Positions 22,804-32,695 of a stretch of 64,000 bases of DNA are shown here, one piece after another; within the stretch, counting starts at the first letter, position 1, and every line of letters starts with the position of its first letter. The position numbers were made by a program, and so were the translations under genes. The notes under the pieces are model-generated. The model did no database searches. It had not been told where the DNA came from and worked only from the letters and a program-made list of their open reading frames with translations. This DNA is from Galeruca laticollis (lineage: Eukaryota; Arthropoda; Insecta; Coleoptera; Chrysomelidae). The stretch lies in assembly GCA_963921935.1 (NCBI GenBank), contig OY998180.1, positions 47,800,231 through 47,864,230 of the forward strand, given 5' to 3'.

Positions 22804-24340
22804 TGTAATAAATTGACCTTTTTACAAATGTAATGAATGGTAAATTTGGAAACCGTTCTCACCAGTATAATAAATGGTATTTCCTATGTACTAAATTTGC
22901 GTTCGGTTACCGCTGTCAGACGGTGTAGTGAATTCGTTTATTTCTTATATTTTGTTTTTCACTTCTTCCAAGATCGTTGCAGCGTGCTGTCACCAGTGCC
23001 TTGCGGCACAAAAATTGTAGAACCAGGAATTCTCCCTGCGGGATTACCTCGAGGGAGGGGTTGTTCCAAGCTCGAGCGATCGAAGACGTCGTGGGGCCCC
23101 TTGGGCTTATACAGTGTGCCAAGCCCGAGTTCGTAGTGCAGGTTTAGCCGGTCCGTCCTATTTGACGGGTATGGGGGTGGTGAGGATTGAGGTTATGGAG
23201 ATAAATTGAAAGGTTAAAATATATACAAACATATATTACAAAGAGAAAAAAACTGTATCAAGTAAAAAATTCGGAAAAGAAAAAAATTAAGATAGGACTG
23301 TCTGTGACCCCTAATATAATATAAATGTCTGCGCGCTATTATCAAAATTTTTAACCTAGGATCAACTATAATCTCTAGTAAAATGTAAAATCTCTAAAAT
23401 AGGATTAAATATAATCTCCAGTATAATGTAAAATCTCTACAATAGGATTGATTATAATCTCAAGTAAAATGGAAAATCTCTAAAATAGGATTAAATGTAA
23501 TCTCCAGTATGATGTAAAATCTCTACAATAGGATTAATTATAATCTCAAGTAAAATTTGAAAATCTCTAAAATAGGATTAAATATAATCTCCAGTATGAT
23601 GTAAATATCTCTGAAATAGGATTAATTATAATCTCAAGTAAAATTGGAAAATCTCTAAAATAGGATTAATTATAATCTCTAAAATGTAAATACCTCTACG
23701 CAATTCTCAAATAGTCAAGAAAAACAAAACATATACATATGCAGGAAAATGGTCCCTGAATATAGCTAAATAAGATGCCTCTACAATTTGGCCTTACCAG
23801 TAGATGAGGGGCGCTGATATATAAGAAACACTAGATATGACTGTAAATTACTATGGGGTCCCTTAACTGTCTTGGGATACCCGGTTAAGTTAAAGGAGAA
23901 TATAATAACACCGTTCAATATCCAATATAAAATAAGTGTACTTTAAAAACTTACGTTTTGAAATCCCACTAGTCACATAAATTTGCACACTATTACTGCT
24001 TGAGGGTGAGGGCCCGTCAATACTTCGACTTGCCTCACCAGGGGAGAGATACTTCCCCTCTCTCTTTCACTGACTCTCTTTGATTCCCCAATTTTTTCGA
24101 TATTTATTTCTAGAGTTCACCTTCAGTGAAGGTCCGTTTTCAATATCGTGTTTATTATTATGGTAAACAAAACCTGACCTAATCATATTCTGATATATTT
24201 TGTTAACCTTGTCTTTACACCGTTTGTTTATGTAATTTCTTTTATTTGAGGTCGTCAATTTAATAATTATTTTGAATTAACAAAGAAATTGTCTATATAG
24301 GGAGTTTTTAGAATTTGTGTCATATCTCGTGTTTATTACA
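22804..24340 (-). repeat. 3' LTR of the provirus
   Basis: 1537 bp. It has an internal minisatellite (about 23345-23690) of alternating ~58-bp units containing taggattaaatataatctcc and taggattaattataatctca. A purine-rich tract (complement of 24341-24356, with a run of seven G) adjoins its right side and is the expected polypurine tract. Confidence 0.92.
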
Positions 24341-24505
24341 TCACTTCCCCCCTTGTAAAAGTGTTGTGACGTTTCAGGTCCAACACCTTTTTTATACCTT
24401 AACTAATACATTAACATTGATTGTTTCGAGCACATTACCGTGAACTTTGTATTGCTTATAGGTTACTTTTACGTATTGCGCACTTGACCTCACTCGCGTT
24501 TCGAT

Positions 24506-25204
24506 TTAACTGTTTTGACCCTGACCTAGGTCCCGATTATTTTCACTCGCGACACTGCTGCTTAGTAGATTGTTCATGGAGTGATTTCTCTCCGTCCAGT
24601 GTTGCGATCTGGGGTGGCTCGTCTCTTGATGCTGTATCTGCTCCATTTCTATCGCCTCTTCGTCTTGTTTCTGGGTTCTGCTGTGGGAATGTATTACCCA
24701 TGCCGTAAGGGAATCCCATATGCTGCATAACATCGCTATCCCACATCCTACAGTCTGCTGGATGCGAATTGCGTTTAGTATCGTGTCTACTATGTATTTT
24801 AGTAGTTGGTATGTGCAGTATATACCAATTATACCGCTTATTATTGAACCTATTTCCGAGAACCATTTCCAAGTGTGTTTTAGGGTTGATTCGGCTAGGT
24901 TTTTGATTTCCTTAGCATCGAAAATATCTGACACTGAGTAACCTTGGCTGTTGGCGTTCAGTCCGGCTGCTCTGCGGGTGATTATGTTTTCGACCGCCTT
25001 TCTTTCGGTTCCGAATGTGAGGGTTCTTTGCGCTGCGTCAATTTCTTCTGGTGTGTATAAACCTTTTGCTCCCAATGGTTGGATGGGACCAAAGTGGAGG
25101 TCCATGTCTTCGTCTGGTTTGAGTATCTTTGGCTCGTTTGCTATTGTGGGGTGCGGGTGTAAGCCTAACCATTGGTCTTCTATGTAGTATAGTGGTGGTA
25201 TCAT
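24506..25204 (-). pseudogene. Env-like glycoprotein, C-terminal remnant
   Basis: The 232-residue frame has a single hydrophobic segment at about residues 118-142 (WFSEIGSIISGIIGIY...), followed by a long hydrophilic, glutamine/serine-rich tail. This is the layout of the membrane-anchored end of a class of insect retroelement envelope proteins. A stop codon lies a few codons upstream of the first methionine. The receptor-binding part and signal peptide are missing, and the gap to the truncated integrase is only about 350 bp. One deletion therefore probably removed both. I cannot say which viral glycoprotein lineage it came from. Described only; not functional as found. Confidence 0.6.
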
Positions 25205-25568
25205 GTTGTTGCAGTCTATTTCTTCTGCGTTTCACATGTTAACGCTACCTTTGCGTTTTCTGTTTGGTTTTCTCAATTGACCGAACTGTACAATCATTTA
25301 GGACTGTCAATTGAGCTCCTTGTGTAAGATTATTTTTAAATTTCAAGTGGGTGACTTTTGCAACTTATGTGTTCACCTTGTAGCTATTGAATTTGTATCT
25401 TTTTAAACATGCCTTGAATTGACCTTGCATTTGTCGGTGTGTTATGAGTAGTAACGTACGTAATGGAATTTCTTCCTTGTTTGTTTGTCTTAGTCGACAA
25501 TAATAACGTGTTTATTGTTTGAATTATGAATAATGAATAAATCTGTGTTTGTCTTAAATCTAGTATAC

Positions 25569-28337
25569 CTATATGCCCCGATATGCCATTAGTACATATG
25601 GTATCCAACTATCCCAATCTCGTTGATTTGGGGCTATGTAATGTGCTAGCATATCTTTTATTACTCTGTGTAGTCTTTCTATTTGACCATTTGTTGTTGG
25701 TGCGTAGCTCGCTGTGTGTATTCTTTTTATGTTTAATAGTTTGCATGTCTCTCTCATTAGTTCTGACATGAAGTTTGTTCCTCTATCTGTTAACAGTTTC
25801 TGGGGTGTTCCGTGCCTGCATATTATTTGTTCTACAAAAGCTCTTGCTACTGTATCTGCTTTCTGGTCTGGTATCGGAATTGCTTCGCAGTATTTCGTAA
25901 AATGATCCTGAAATGTTAGCAGGTACTTGTTTCCTTCGTTTGACGTGGGTAGCGGGCCTACTATGTCCATTGACGTTATTTCCCACGGCTCTGTGACTTT
26001 TGTGAATCTTTGTAGTGGTGCCTTTCTAACGTGTGGTGAGGTCTTTCGTCTGTTGCATGCGTCGCAGCGTTTACAGTAATTTATTATGTCCGTTCTCATC
26101 GTTGGCCAGAAGCAACGTCTTCTAATTGCTAATAACGTTTTTTGTTGTCCTTGGTGACAATATATGGGTGAGTCGTGAAAGTCTTCTATAACTTTGGTGA
26201 TATATTTCCTGGGTATAACTAGTTGGTCCCTGTTGTCTTCCTGATCTTGTCTGTAATATTTTTGCTTTGTTTCATCCTCCTTGCTTAACTGTTGTACTGT
26301 GCTATTGCAGAAATCGTCGCGTTTTTGTTCTTTCTTCAGTAATTCTTTGTCCCAAAGTGGTTCCCATTCTTCTTCTTCCTTGATTATTTGGATTTTTCCT
26401 GTGTTTTTTGTTGGTATCGGTTTCAGTATGCTTACTTTGGTGGTTGACCCGTAGAATGTGAATTGTATCATCTTTGTGATTTCGTCCCAGCTTAGTCCTG
26501 GAATTTGTTCTTGACTGGTTATGAAGGTTATGCCTTTTTCTGCGTTTTCTTCGCATTGTTTTTTTAACTTTTGGATAATATTCCACATTATTTCATATGA
26601 TGTTTCCTCCTTGACTGATGTCCTATTTAATGCTACGTAGAATTTCGTGTCTAATGTGTCCCATTCTTTGACCGATTCTATTTGTTCTTGTGAGATATCC
26701 GGTAGAGTGTATATGTTTTCTATCTTCTTAATTAGTGATTCCTGATTAGGTCTGTTTTTTGCCATTAGGAGGGCTACTGATTCTTCTTCTTGGATGTAGT
26801 CTAGATTTCCTTCTTTCCAGTTTATTGTGTCCTTTCCTGGTAGGTCGTTTTCTGCAATATATTGTAAGTAGTCTTCGTATGTGGTTTCTATGTAGTTGCA
26901 TGTTTTGTCGTACATTCTGCTCAGTGCATCCGCGTTTCCGTGTCTTCTTCCCATTCTGTGTATTACTTCGAAGTCGTATTCTGCCAGTGTTAAGGCCCAT
27001 CGTGTTAGCCTAGAGTTTGGGTATTTTAGTGTCAGTACCCATTTTAGTGCTCTGTGGTCTGTTATTATGGTGAACTTTGTTCCGTAAATATAGCATCTGA
27101 AAGTTTTGATTCCAAAAATAACGCCTAGTAATTCTTTTTCTGTAGTTGAGTAGTTGGTTTCTGCTTTGTTTAGTGTTCTGCTCGCATATGCTATTGGTCT
27201 TTCTCTGCCATCCCTTATTTGACTCAATATTGCTCCTACGCCTATGTTTGACGCGTCGGTTGATAGCAGGAAGGGTTTGGTGAAATCGGGGAATATTAGT
27301 ACTTTATCTGAGGTTAGTGATGTTTTTAATTGGTTCATTGCTGTTATTACGTCTTCCGAGACTTTGAACGGTGTATCCTTTTTTGTTAGGTTTACTAGTG
27401 GTGCTGCTATTTCTGTTATATTTGGTATGAAACGCCTGTACCAGTTTATCAAACCTAGAAATCCTCTTACTCCTTTGACATTCTTTGGTAGGGGGTATTT
27501 GTGCACCGCCTCCAGCTTTTGTGGGTCTGGAGCTATTCCCTCTTGTGAGATAATGTGTCCCAGATATTTTACTTTTTCTAGCATGAATTTACATTTTTTT
27601 GGTTTTAGTTTAATGTTGGCTTCTGAAAGTCTTTCGAACACTTCCTCTACTTTCTCTAAATGATACCTGCTTCCCGTGTAATTAAATATGATGATATCAT
27701 CTAGATATACCATACATTTTATTCCTGTCAATCCTCTTAAGGTGGCATTCATGAATCTCTGGAACGTTGATAGTGCGTTTACTAATCCGAAAGGCATTTT
27801 GGTGTATTCGTAGTGTCCTTGGTATGTGCGGAATCCTGTTAACGGGATGTCTTCTTCTTTCATGTCTACTTGGTGGTATGCTTCCGCTACGTCGATTACC
27901 GAAAATAACGTTTCGCCTCCCGCTTTGTATCCTTGAAGTAGGTCTGATACGTTAGGTAGTGGGTAGTATTCTTTCTTGGTTACCGCGTTCAGAGCTCTAT
28001 AATCTATACACATTCTTACTTTTTCTTCTCCTTCCGGGGTCTGCTTTACTACTAAGACTACTGGTGCTGACCATGGGCTGGAGTATGTTCTGATTACCTT
28101 GGATGCTAGTAGCCTATCTATTTCTTTTTGCAGTGTCTCTCGTTGATGGTAAGGTATCCTATATGGAGCCTTGCATATTGGTTGAGAGCCTGGTTCCAGA
28201 ATTATGTGGTGTTTGACTTTAGTGGTGCTCGTCAGAGTTTCGTCGTCATCCGTAAATAGATGGTGGTACTTTTGTATTAGCTTGACTAGTCCTTCTCTGC
28301 TTTGTGTGTCCATGTGGTTTAATTCGAATCCAGTCAT
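25569..28337 (-). CDS. Pol: reverse transcriptase, RNase H and truncated integrase
   Basis: A 922-residue open frame. Reverse transcriptase occupies roughly residues 60-260, with the motif MPFGLVNALSTFQ and catalytic YLDD. RNase H is at about 350-470 (LSTDASNIGVGAIL; TDHRALKWVL). Integrase starts at about 690 with an HHCC zinc finger (CKRCDAC) and the DDE core (MDIVGPLP; LLTDRGTNF; NGQIERLH). It stops after YVLMAYRGI, before the integrase C-terminal domain. A ~200-residue charged segment of unknown function separates RNase H from integrase, much longer than the usual tether. The 5' end of pol lies in another frame (28246-28668), so at least one disabling shift separates it near 28350. The long open frame argues for recent activity. 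Confidence 0.9.
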   Translation of the reverse strand: MTGFELNHMDTQSREGLVKLIQKYHHLFTDDDETLTSTTKVKHHIILEPGSQPICKAPYRIPYHQRETLQKEIDRLLASKVIRTYSSPWSAPVVLVVKQTPEGEEKVRMCIDYRALNAVTKKEYYPLPNVSDLLQGYKAGGETLFSVIDVAEAYHQVDMKEEDIPLTGFRTYQGHYEYTKMPFGLVNALSTFQRFMNATLRGLTGIKCMVYLDDIIIFNYTGSRYHLEKVEEVFERLSEANIKLKPKKCKFMLEKVKYLGHIISQEGIAPDPQKLEAVHKYPLPKNVKGVRGFLGLINWYRRFIPNITEIAAPLVNLTKKDTPFKVSEDVITAMNQLKTSLTSDKVLIFPDFTKPFLLSTDASNIGVGAILSQIRDGRERPIAYASRTLNKAETNYSTTEKELLGVIFGIKTFRCYIYGTKFTIITDHRALKWVLTLKYPNSRLTRWALTLAEYDFEVIHRMGRRHGNADALSRMYDKTCNYIETTYEDYLQYIAENDLPGKDTINWKEGNLDYIQEEESVALLMAKNRPNQESLIKKIENIYTLPDISQEQIESVKEWDTLDTKFYVALNRTSVKEETSYEIMWNIIQKLKKQCEENAEKGITFITSQEQIPGLSWDEITKMIQFTFYGSTTKVSILKPIPTKNTGKIQIIKEEEEWEPLWDKELLKKEQKRDDFCNSTVQQLSKEDETKQKYYRQDQEDNRDQLVIPRKYITKVIEDFHDSPIYCHQGQQKTLLAIRRRCFWPTMRTDIINYCKRCDACNRRKTSPHVRKAPLQRFTKVTEPWEITSMDIVGPLPTSNEGNKYLLTFQDHFTKYCEAIPIPDQKADTVARAFVEQIICRHGTPQKLLTDRGTNFMSELMRETCKLLNIKRIHTASYAPTTNGQIERLHRVIKDMLAHYIAPNQRDWDSWIPYVLMAYRGI

Positions 28338-28668
28338 CTGTTTTAGTGTCGAATTTTCTGATTGTGCCCTGTATACTATTGTTTGTTGGTTTTTCTTCTG
28401 AGCATTCGTAGGCTTTTCCTATCTTAGTGCCTTTCGTGAGATTTATTTCCTGCGCCGATGTATTGATTATTCTTACTGGAATCTGTCTTTGGTTTTTCGA
28501 TATGCTGTTTGCCAATCTGATTGTGTGTTGTCTGTATTCTTGGGTTTCGCATACGACTGTATTTCCTTTTATTTCATGTTTCAGGATCCCGATTGTGTGA
28601 ACCTCCGTTAGTGCTGGTATGGTCAAACTATCCTCTGTGTATATATATCTGTGCTGGTTCTTGTGCAT
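28246..28668 (-). pseudogene. Pol 5' segment (between protease and RT)
   Basis: Carries the region linking protease to RT (LTEVHTIGILKHEIKGNTVV, then VRIINTSAQEINLTKGTKIG), typical of the dUTPase/linker-like beta segment before gypsy RT. It overlaps the protease frame at its start and loses frame near 28350, before the RT frame. The first junction could be a programmed shift; the second looks like decay. Confidence 0.6.
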
Positions 28669-29711
28669 TCTGTTTCTTCTCTGCTATTCCTGATATCTTC
28701 GGTTGTTTCATTTCTTTCGTTTTCCTTCTTATGTTCTGTGTATGTGCGCCCTTTTCCGTTGATTATGTGTTTTTGGTTTGTGTATGTAGTTTCTCTTCCT
28801 CTTGTTATATCCCTGCCTGTAGTTTCCTTTATTTTTCCTACCGAACTGTTTGTGTCTATTCCAGGGTTGGTTGTTTCTTGTCTGTACATTGATTCCACTA
28901 TTTTTAGCCATTTCTGCCACGTTTCTTTTTCCCTAGGGTTTTCTTGTTCCCTTGTTGCCGTTACTTTTCCGTATGCTTCTGTCCGTATTTGTCTACAATT
29001 ATTCAGCAAGTCTCTGATTTGTCTTGGGTTCATTAGTGGTATTTTTCTTCCCCATATTTCCAATGTTGGTTTTCCTCTGTATGAAATAGTTGCCTCCTGT
29101 TCTTCTAGAAAATCTCTTCCTAATAATACTGCTGTGTCTCCCATTATACCATCCTCGGCTGCAATTACTTCAGTGTAGATATTATAGTCCATTTCTGTTG
29201 TTGCTATGGCTATTTGTGTTGAACCGTATAGGTGGATTGTGTGTCCTGTTATGCCTTTTAAGGTTAATTGGTCTGTGATCCGTGTGTCTAATTCGTTGTC
29301 TGCTACTATTGATTTACTTATTAGCGAGTATGCTCCGCCTGTGTCTATCATACAGGGTTCGGTTTTACAGTTTATTCTTAGGAGTACTATATACGGGGGT
29401 TCTTCGCTTTTACTTATCGTCGGTCCGTTATGATGCATTGTTTTTATCTGGTTTTTCTTGTCTTCTTCTTTGTTACCCTTTTGTGTTGCCTGTTGATTTT
29501 CATCTTTGTCTGTGTGAGTCCAGTTTCCCCTAGTTTCAGCTTGACCACTTGTTTGGGGAGTAACGGTGGTCCTTGTTAGTTTAAATGTTCTCTTCCGTCT
29601 TCCTTGTTTATGTGACCTCTCTCTGTGGAATGTCCTCTTCTGTTCTCTTCTTTTTGGAGCCTTTGTCCCATATTCTGTTGCCCGTGTGCCTGTGGTGCTT
29701 CTCAGTTCCAA
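28623..29711 (-). CDS. Retropepsin-type protease region
   Basis: A 362-residue frame. The first ~80 residues are basic and low-complexity (the Gag C-terminus). The retropepsin follows: PPYIVLLRINCKTEP, the active site MIDTGGAYSLIS, the flap region and the second signature AVLLGRDFLEEQ. A long charged linker leads toward pol. It overlaps the gag zinc-knuckle frame by 10 bases, consistent with frameshift expression of a gypsy gag-pol. Confidence 0.8.
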   Translation of the reverse strand: MELRSTTGTRATEYGTKAPKRREQKRTFHRERSHKQGRRKRTFKLTRTTVTPQTSGQAETRGNWTHTDKDENQQATQKGNKEEDKKNQIKTMHHNGPTISKSEEPPYIVLLRINCKTEPCMIDTGGAYSLISKSIVADNELDTRITDQLTLKGITGHTIHLYGSTQIAIATTEMDYNIYTEVIAAEDGIMGDTAVLLGRDFLEEQEATISYRGKPTLEIWGRKIPLMNPRQIRDLLNNCRQIRTEAYGKVTATREQENPREKETWQKWLKIVESMYRQETTNPGIDTNSSVGKIKETTGRDITRGRETTYTNQKHIINGKGRTYTEHKKENERNETTEDIRNSREETECTRTSTDIYTQRIV

Positions 29712-30373
29712 TTCTTTTCTCTGGAGTTCCTTTGTCTGCTGTATTCCCCGTAGTTATTTTGATGTGTTGTGAATCTTCTTTCTTGATTCCATTGTTTTGT
29801 ATTCCATTGTTTAGTTTCTTCACTGAACCTTTTCTTTCTGCAGTCCTTGACCCAGTGGCCTTGTTTTCTGCAGTAGTGACATACATTTTTATCTGTTAAT
29901 AGTTCCTTGGTTTCTTTGTTTCTGCAATACGCTGCACAGTGTCCCTGTTTTCTGCAGTAGTGACATACATTTTTATCTGTTAATAGTTCCTTGGTTTCTT
30001 TGTTTCTGCAATACGCTGCACAGTGTCCCTGTTTTCTGCATATTTGACATTTTTTTTCTATTCTTTCCTCTTCCGCTTCTCTTGTTCTGCAGTTTGATGC
30101 CCAGTGGCCTCGTCTGCCACAGTACATACATTTTGCGCTATGTCTACATTCTTCCGATTCATGTCCCGATTTGCCACATGCTGTGCAACTCCGTTGCTCA
30201 TTCGTAAAAGCGACTCTGTGGCCATTGTTCCTTCCGCTCACCATTGTGGCTGCCGTTTCTTGGCAACTTACTATCTCCTCTGCTTCTTCTAGTGTGAGGT
30301 CATCTTTATGCAATATGTAAAATCCTACTTCTCTGAGCAGGTCCTTTCTTAGCCCCACTTTGAATTGGTTCAT
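29702..30373 (-). CDS. Gag nucleocapsid region with five zinc knuckles
   Basis: Contains five CCHC knuckles: CTACGKSGHESEEC, CMYCGRRGHWASNC, CQICRKQGHCAAYC, CHYCRKQGHCAAYC and CHYCRKQGHWVKDC. The third and fourth, with their linkers, are encoded by an exact 84-bp tandem duplication (about 29863-30030). Gag N-terminal capsid sequence is in the overlapping frame 30306-30854; the frame changes between about 30370 and 30430, so the full Gag is interrupted. Confidence 0.85.
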   Translation of the reverse strand: MNQFKVGLRKDLLREVGFYILHKDDLTLEEAEEIVSCQETAATMVSGRNNGHRVAFTNEQRSCTACGKSGHESEECRHSAKCMYCGRRGHWASNCRTREAEEERIEKKCQICRKQGHCAAYCRNKETKELLTDKNVCHYCRKQGHCAAYCRNKETKELLTDKNVCHYCRKQGHWVKDCRKKRFSEETKQWNTKQWNQERRFTTHQNNYGEYSRQRNSREKNWN

Positions 30374-30854
30374 CAGTACCGCGTTGTGTTTTCTTTGGAT
30401 GTTCGGTATCTTGTTCTCTGTTCGTTCCTTTTATGTCTTCCTCCAATATTTTATTCCCTATTAGCCGTAATCTTGTGCAGAAAGCTGCTACATCTTCGTC
30501 GTGCCTCTGGTAGCATTGGACTAGCTGCATCCACCAGTCAGCGATCGACTTCCTTGGGACGAATTTCCTCAGTATTTTCTCCTTAAATTCAACATATGTT
30601 GCTGTGTCTAATATTGGGTCGGCTTTGAAGAAATCGTGGGCTGCGCCTGCGAGTTTGAATTTCAGTAGTGTCAGTGTTTCTGTTTCTGACCATCCGTCGA
30701 GTTTGGCCCTTAGTTCCAACTTTTCTATATATCTGGCTGCATCTTTACCTGTGAAGTCTGTTAAAGTTGAGGCGATCACCCCTAGTGGTGGTGCCTGTGG
30801 TATTCTTAGCGCTGCTGGCATATTACTCGAATCCCCTGTGGACTCTAACGGCAT
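30306..30854 (-). CDS. Gag capsid domain (retrotrans_gag)
   Basis: ATG at 30854. Capsid-like domain with FTGKDAARYIEKLELRAKLD, LLKFKLAGAAHDFF and the conserved FKEKILRKFVPRKSIADWWMQLV stretch. After about residue 145 the frame drifts into basic nonsense and the real continuation is in the next frame, which marks a frameshift. The first gene after the leader, as expected. Confidence 0.82.
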   Translation of the reverse strand: MPLESTGDSSNMPAALRIPQAPPLGVIASTLTDFTGKDAARYIEKLELRAKLDGWSETETLTLLKFKLAGAAHDFFKADPILDTATYVEFKEKILRKFVPRKSIADWWMQLVQCYQRHDEDVAAFCTRLRLIGNKILEEDIKGTNREQDTEHPKKTQRGTDEPIQSGAKKGPAQRSRILHIA

Positions 30855-31714
30855 CTTGTTTTATTTCCTAGCGTTCCCATAATTAGTTAGCACAAGTTGT
30901 AATTACCTAGATACCTGAAATGGATAATTGGGAAAATAATGACAAAGGATTATTTATAGTGTAATATATGGATCGGTATTATCCACTGTAATTAGCCCAG
31001 AACAAAATCGTCCTACCCTAATTTAATTACTATTTAGCTTTTAATGCATGAATATTTCCTTTTTCCTTAAATCGTTAATGTCTAGCTCATTTATGAAATC
31101 GAACGAATGGTTTAGTTAAAAATAGTCCGTTCGTTAATCAAAGTAAAACCAACTTTCCTGTAACCACTTTCTATTTCTCAAACGTGAAGCTATCTTCCAT
31201 ACTATATTTTATATTGCTATTCTAGTCTTTTGCAGAAGCTTGTTGCTGACTTCGCGCATTTTTCCTTGTATGTTTGCTGTTGAAATTTCATACCTTGCCT
31301 TAGTGCTTCTTACCTTTGTTTATGTATTAAAAATAGATTTGGTTTCAACGTTCGTTTGCAATGAATATGAATTGAGAAAAATAAATGACTAAGCGAATAT
31401 ACCTGGTTGAAACCTGTACTACATTGATTATATATTAAATTTGATTAACCGTATGTTGCAATATTTATTTTGTGATATAAATACGCGCTGAATAATCTAT
31501 GAAATTAGAAATCAAGTATTTAGCGAATCTTACTTGTGTAGGTGAAATTTATAAGGTTTTAATTAATCTACGTGAACTTAACTATCTACTCCTACCTTTT
31601 GGGCTTCTACGATGCCTGAAATGGGTAGTTTAATTGGGATAGAAAAAAAAGGATTATTGCTAGGACTTCCCCACTTGTGAACCTCTGCCTTACGGACTCA
31701 GTATCTGGAGCACC

Positions 31715-32695
31715 GCTGTCACCAGTGTAATAAATTGATTAGGATCGGTATTATCCATATTATTTACATTCCTATGATGAAGCAGTGATCAACTCAGCCG
31801 ATGATGCTGAGTAGGATTGTTTTTCGACCTTCTCTGGTCTAGATCCAGTGTGTTTTGCTACACGTTGAGCAGGGTGTGATTTTTCATCACGCACACTGAT
31901 CTTGATCTAGTGGAAGCTATGTGTTGCGCAATTATTAGACCCTGGTTAGAAAAACTCCGTGTCACTCTGTGTTGACTAAAGTATTTCACCTTACGCTGTT
32001 TGGCATGTTCGCCTTGTGGTTATTGCTGTCACCGGTGTAATAAATGGATCGGTATTATCCATATTATTTACATTCCTATGATGAAGCAGTGATCAACTCA
32101 GCCGATGATGCTGAGTAGGATTGTTTTTCGACCTTCTCTGGTCTAGATCCAGTGTGTTTTGCTACACGTTGAGCAGGGTGTGATTTTTCATCACGCACAC
32201 TGATCTTGATCTAGTGGAAGCTATGTGTTGCGCAATTACTAGACCCTGGTTAGAAAATCTCCGTGTCACTCTGTGTTGACTAAAGTATTTCACCTTACGC
32301 TGTTTGGCATGTTCGCCTTGTGGTTATTGCTGTCACCGGTGTAATAAATGGATCGGTATTATCCATATTATTACGGTGAAGCAATGATCAACTCAGCCGG
32401 TGTTGCTGAGTAGGATTGTTTTTCGACCTTCTCTGGTATAGATCCAGTGTGTTTTGTGTCGGCAGTGACACCTCGTGCAGGATGTGGCTCTTCACCACGC
32501 ACACTAGTCTTGATCTAGCAGAAGCTGTGGTCCCGAAGGCTCTATGTTGTGCTATACTAGACCCTGGTTGTGAACCATTGTTTTCCCTCCTGGGTATGGT
32601 TGCTGAACCGCTTGTCACCGCTCGCGGGGTGTGGTTCCAGTCAACCGGTATTACCTCTCAGAGAGAAAATGGTTTTGGACAACCGCTGTCACCAG
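31715..32695 (-). repeat. Tandem leader repeats, each carrying an LTR-edge/PBS junction
   Basis: The motif GCTGTCACCRGTGTAATAAA occurs at 31715, 32025, 32329 and 32685; the last is the true LTR boundary. Read on the minus strand each is ...TTTATTACA then YTGGTGACAGC, that is, an LTR 3' end plus the putative tRNA primer site. Spacings are 310, 304 and 356 bp. The first two units are almost identical and the third is diverged. A decayed copy of the adjoining sequence (ggatcggtattatcc) is at about 30969. Confidence 0.85.

Noticed and set aside
22837..23136. 99-aa ORF duplicated exactly at 32729-33028
   Set aside because: It lies wholly in the provirus LTRs, and duplication follows from LTR identity, not coding constraint.
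28521..29899. Several plus-strand ORFs rich in Ser/Phe/Leu/Cys across the provirus
   Set aside because: They are complements of the gag-pol frames and have no independent support.
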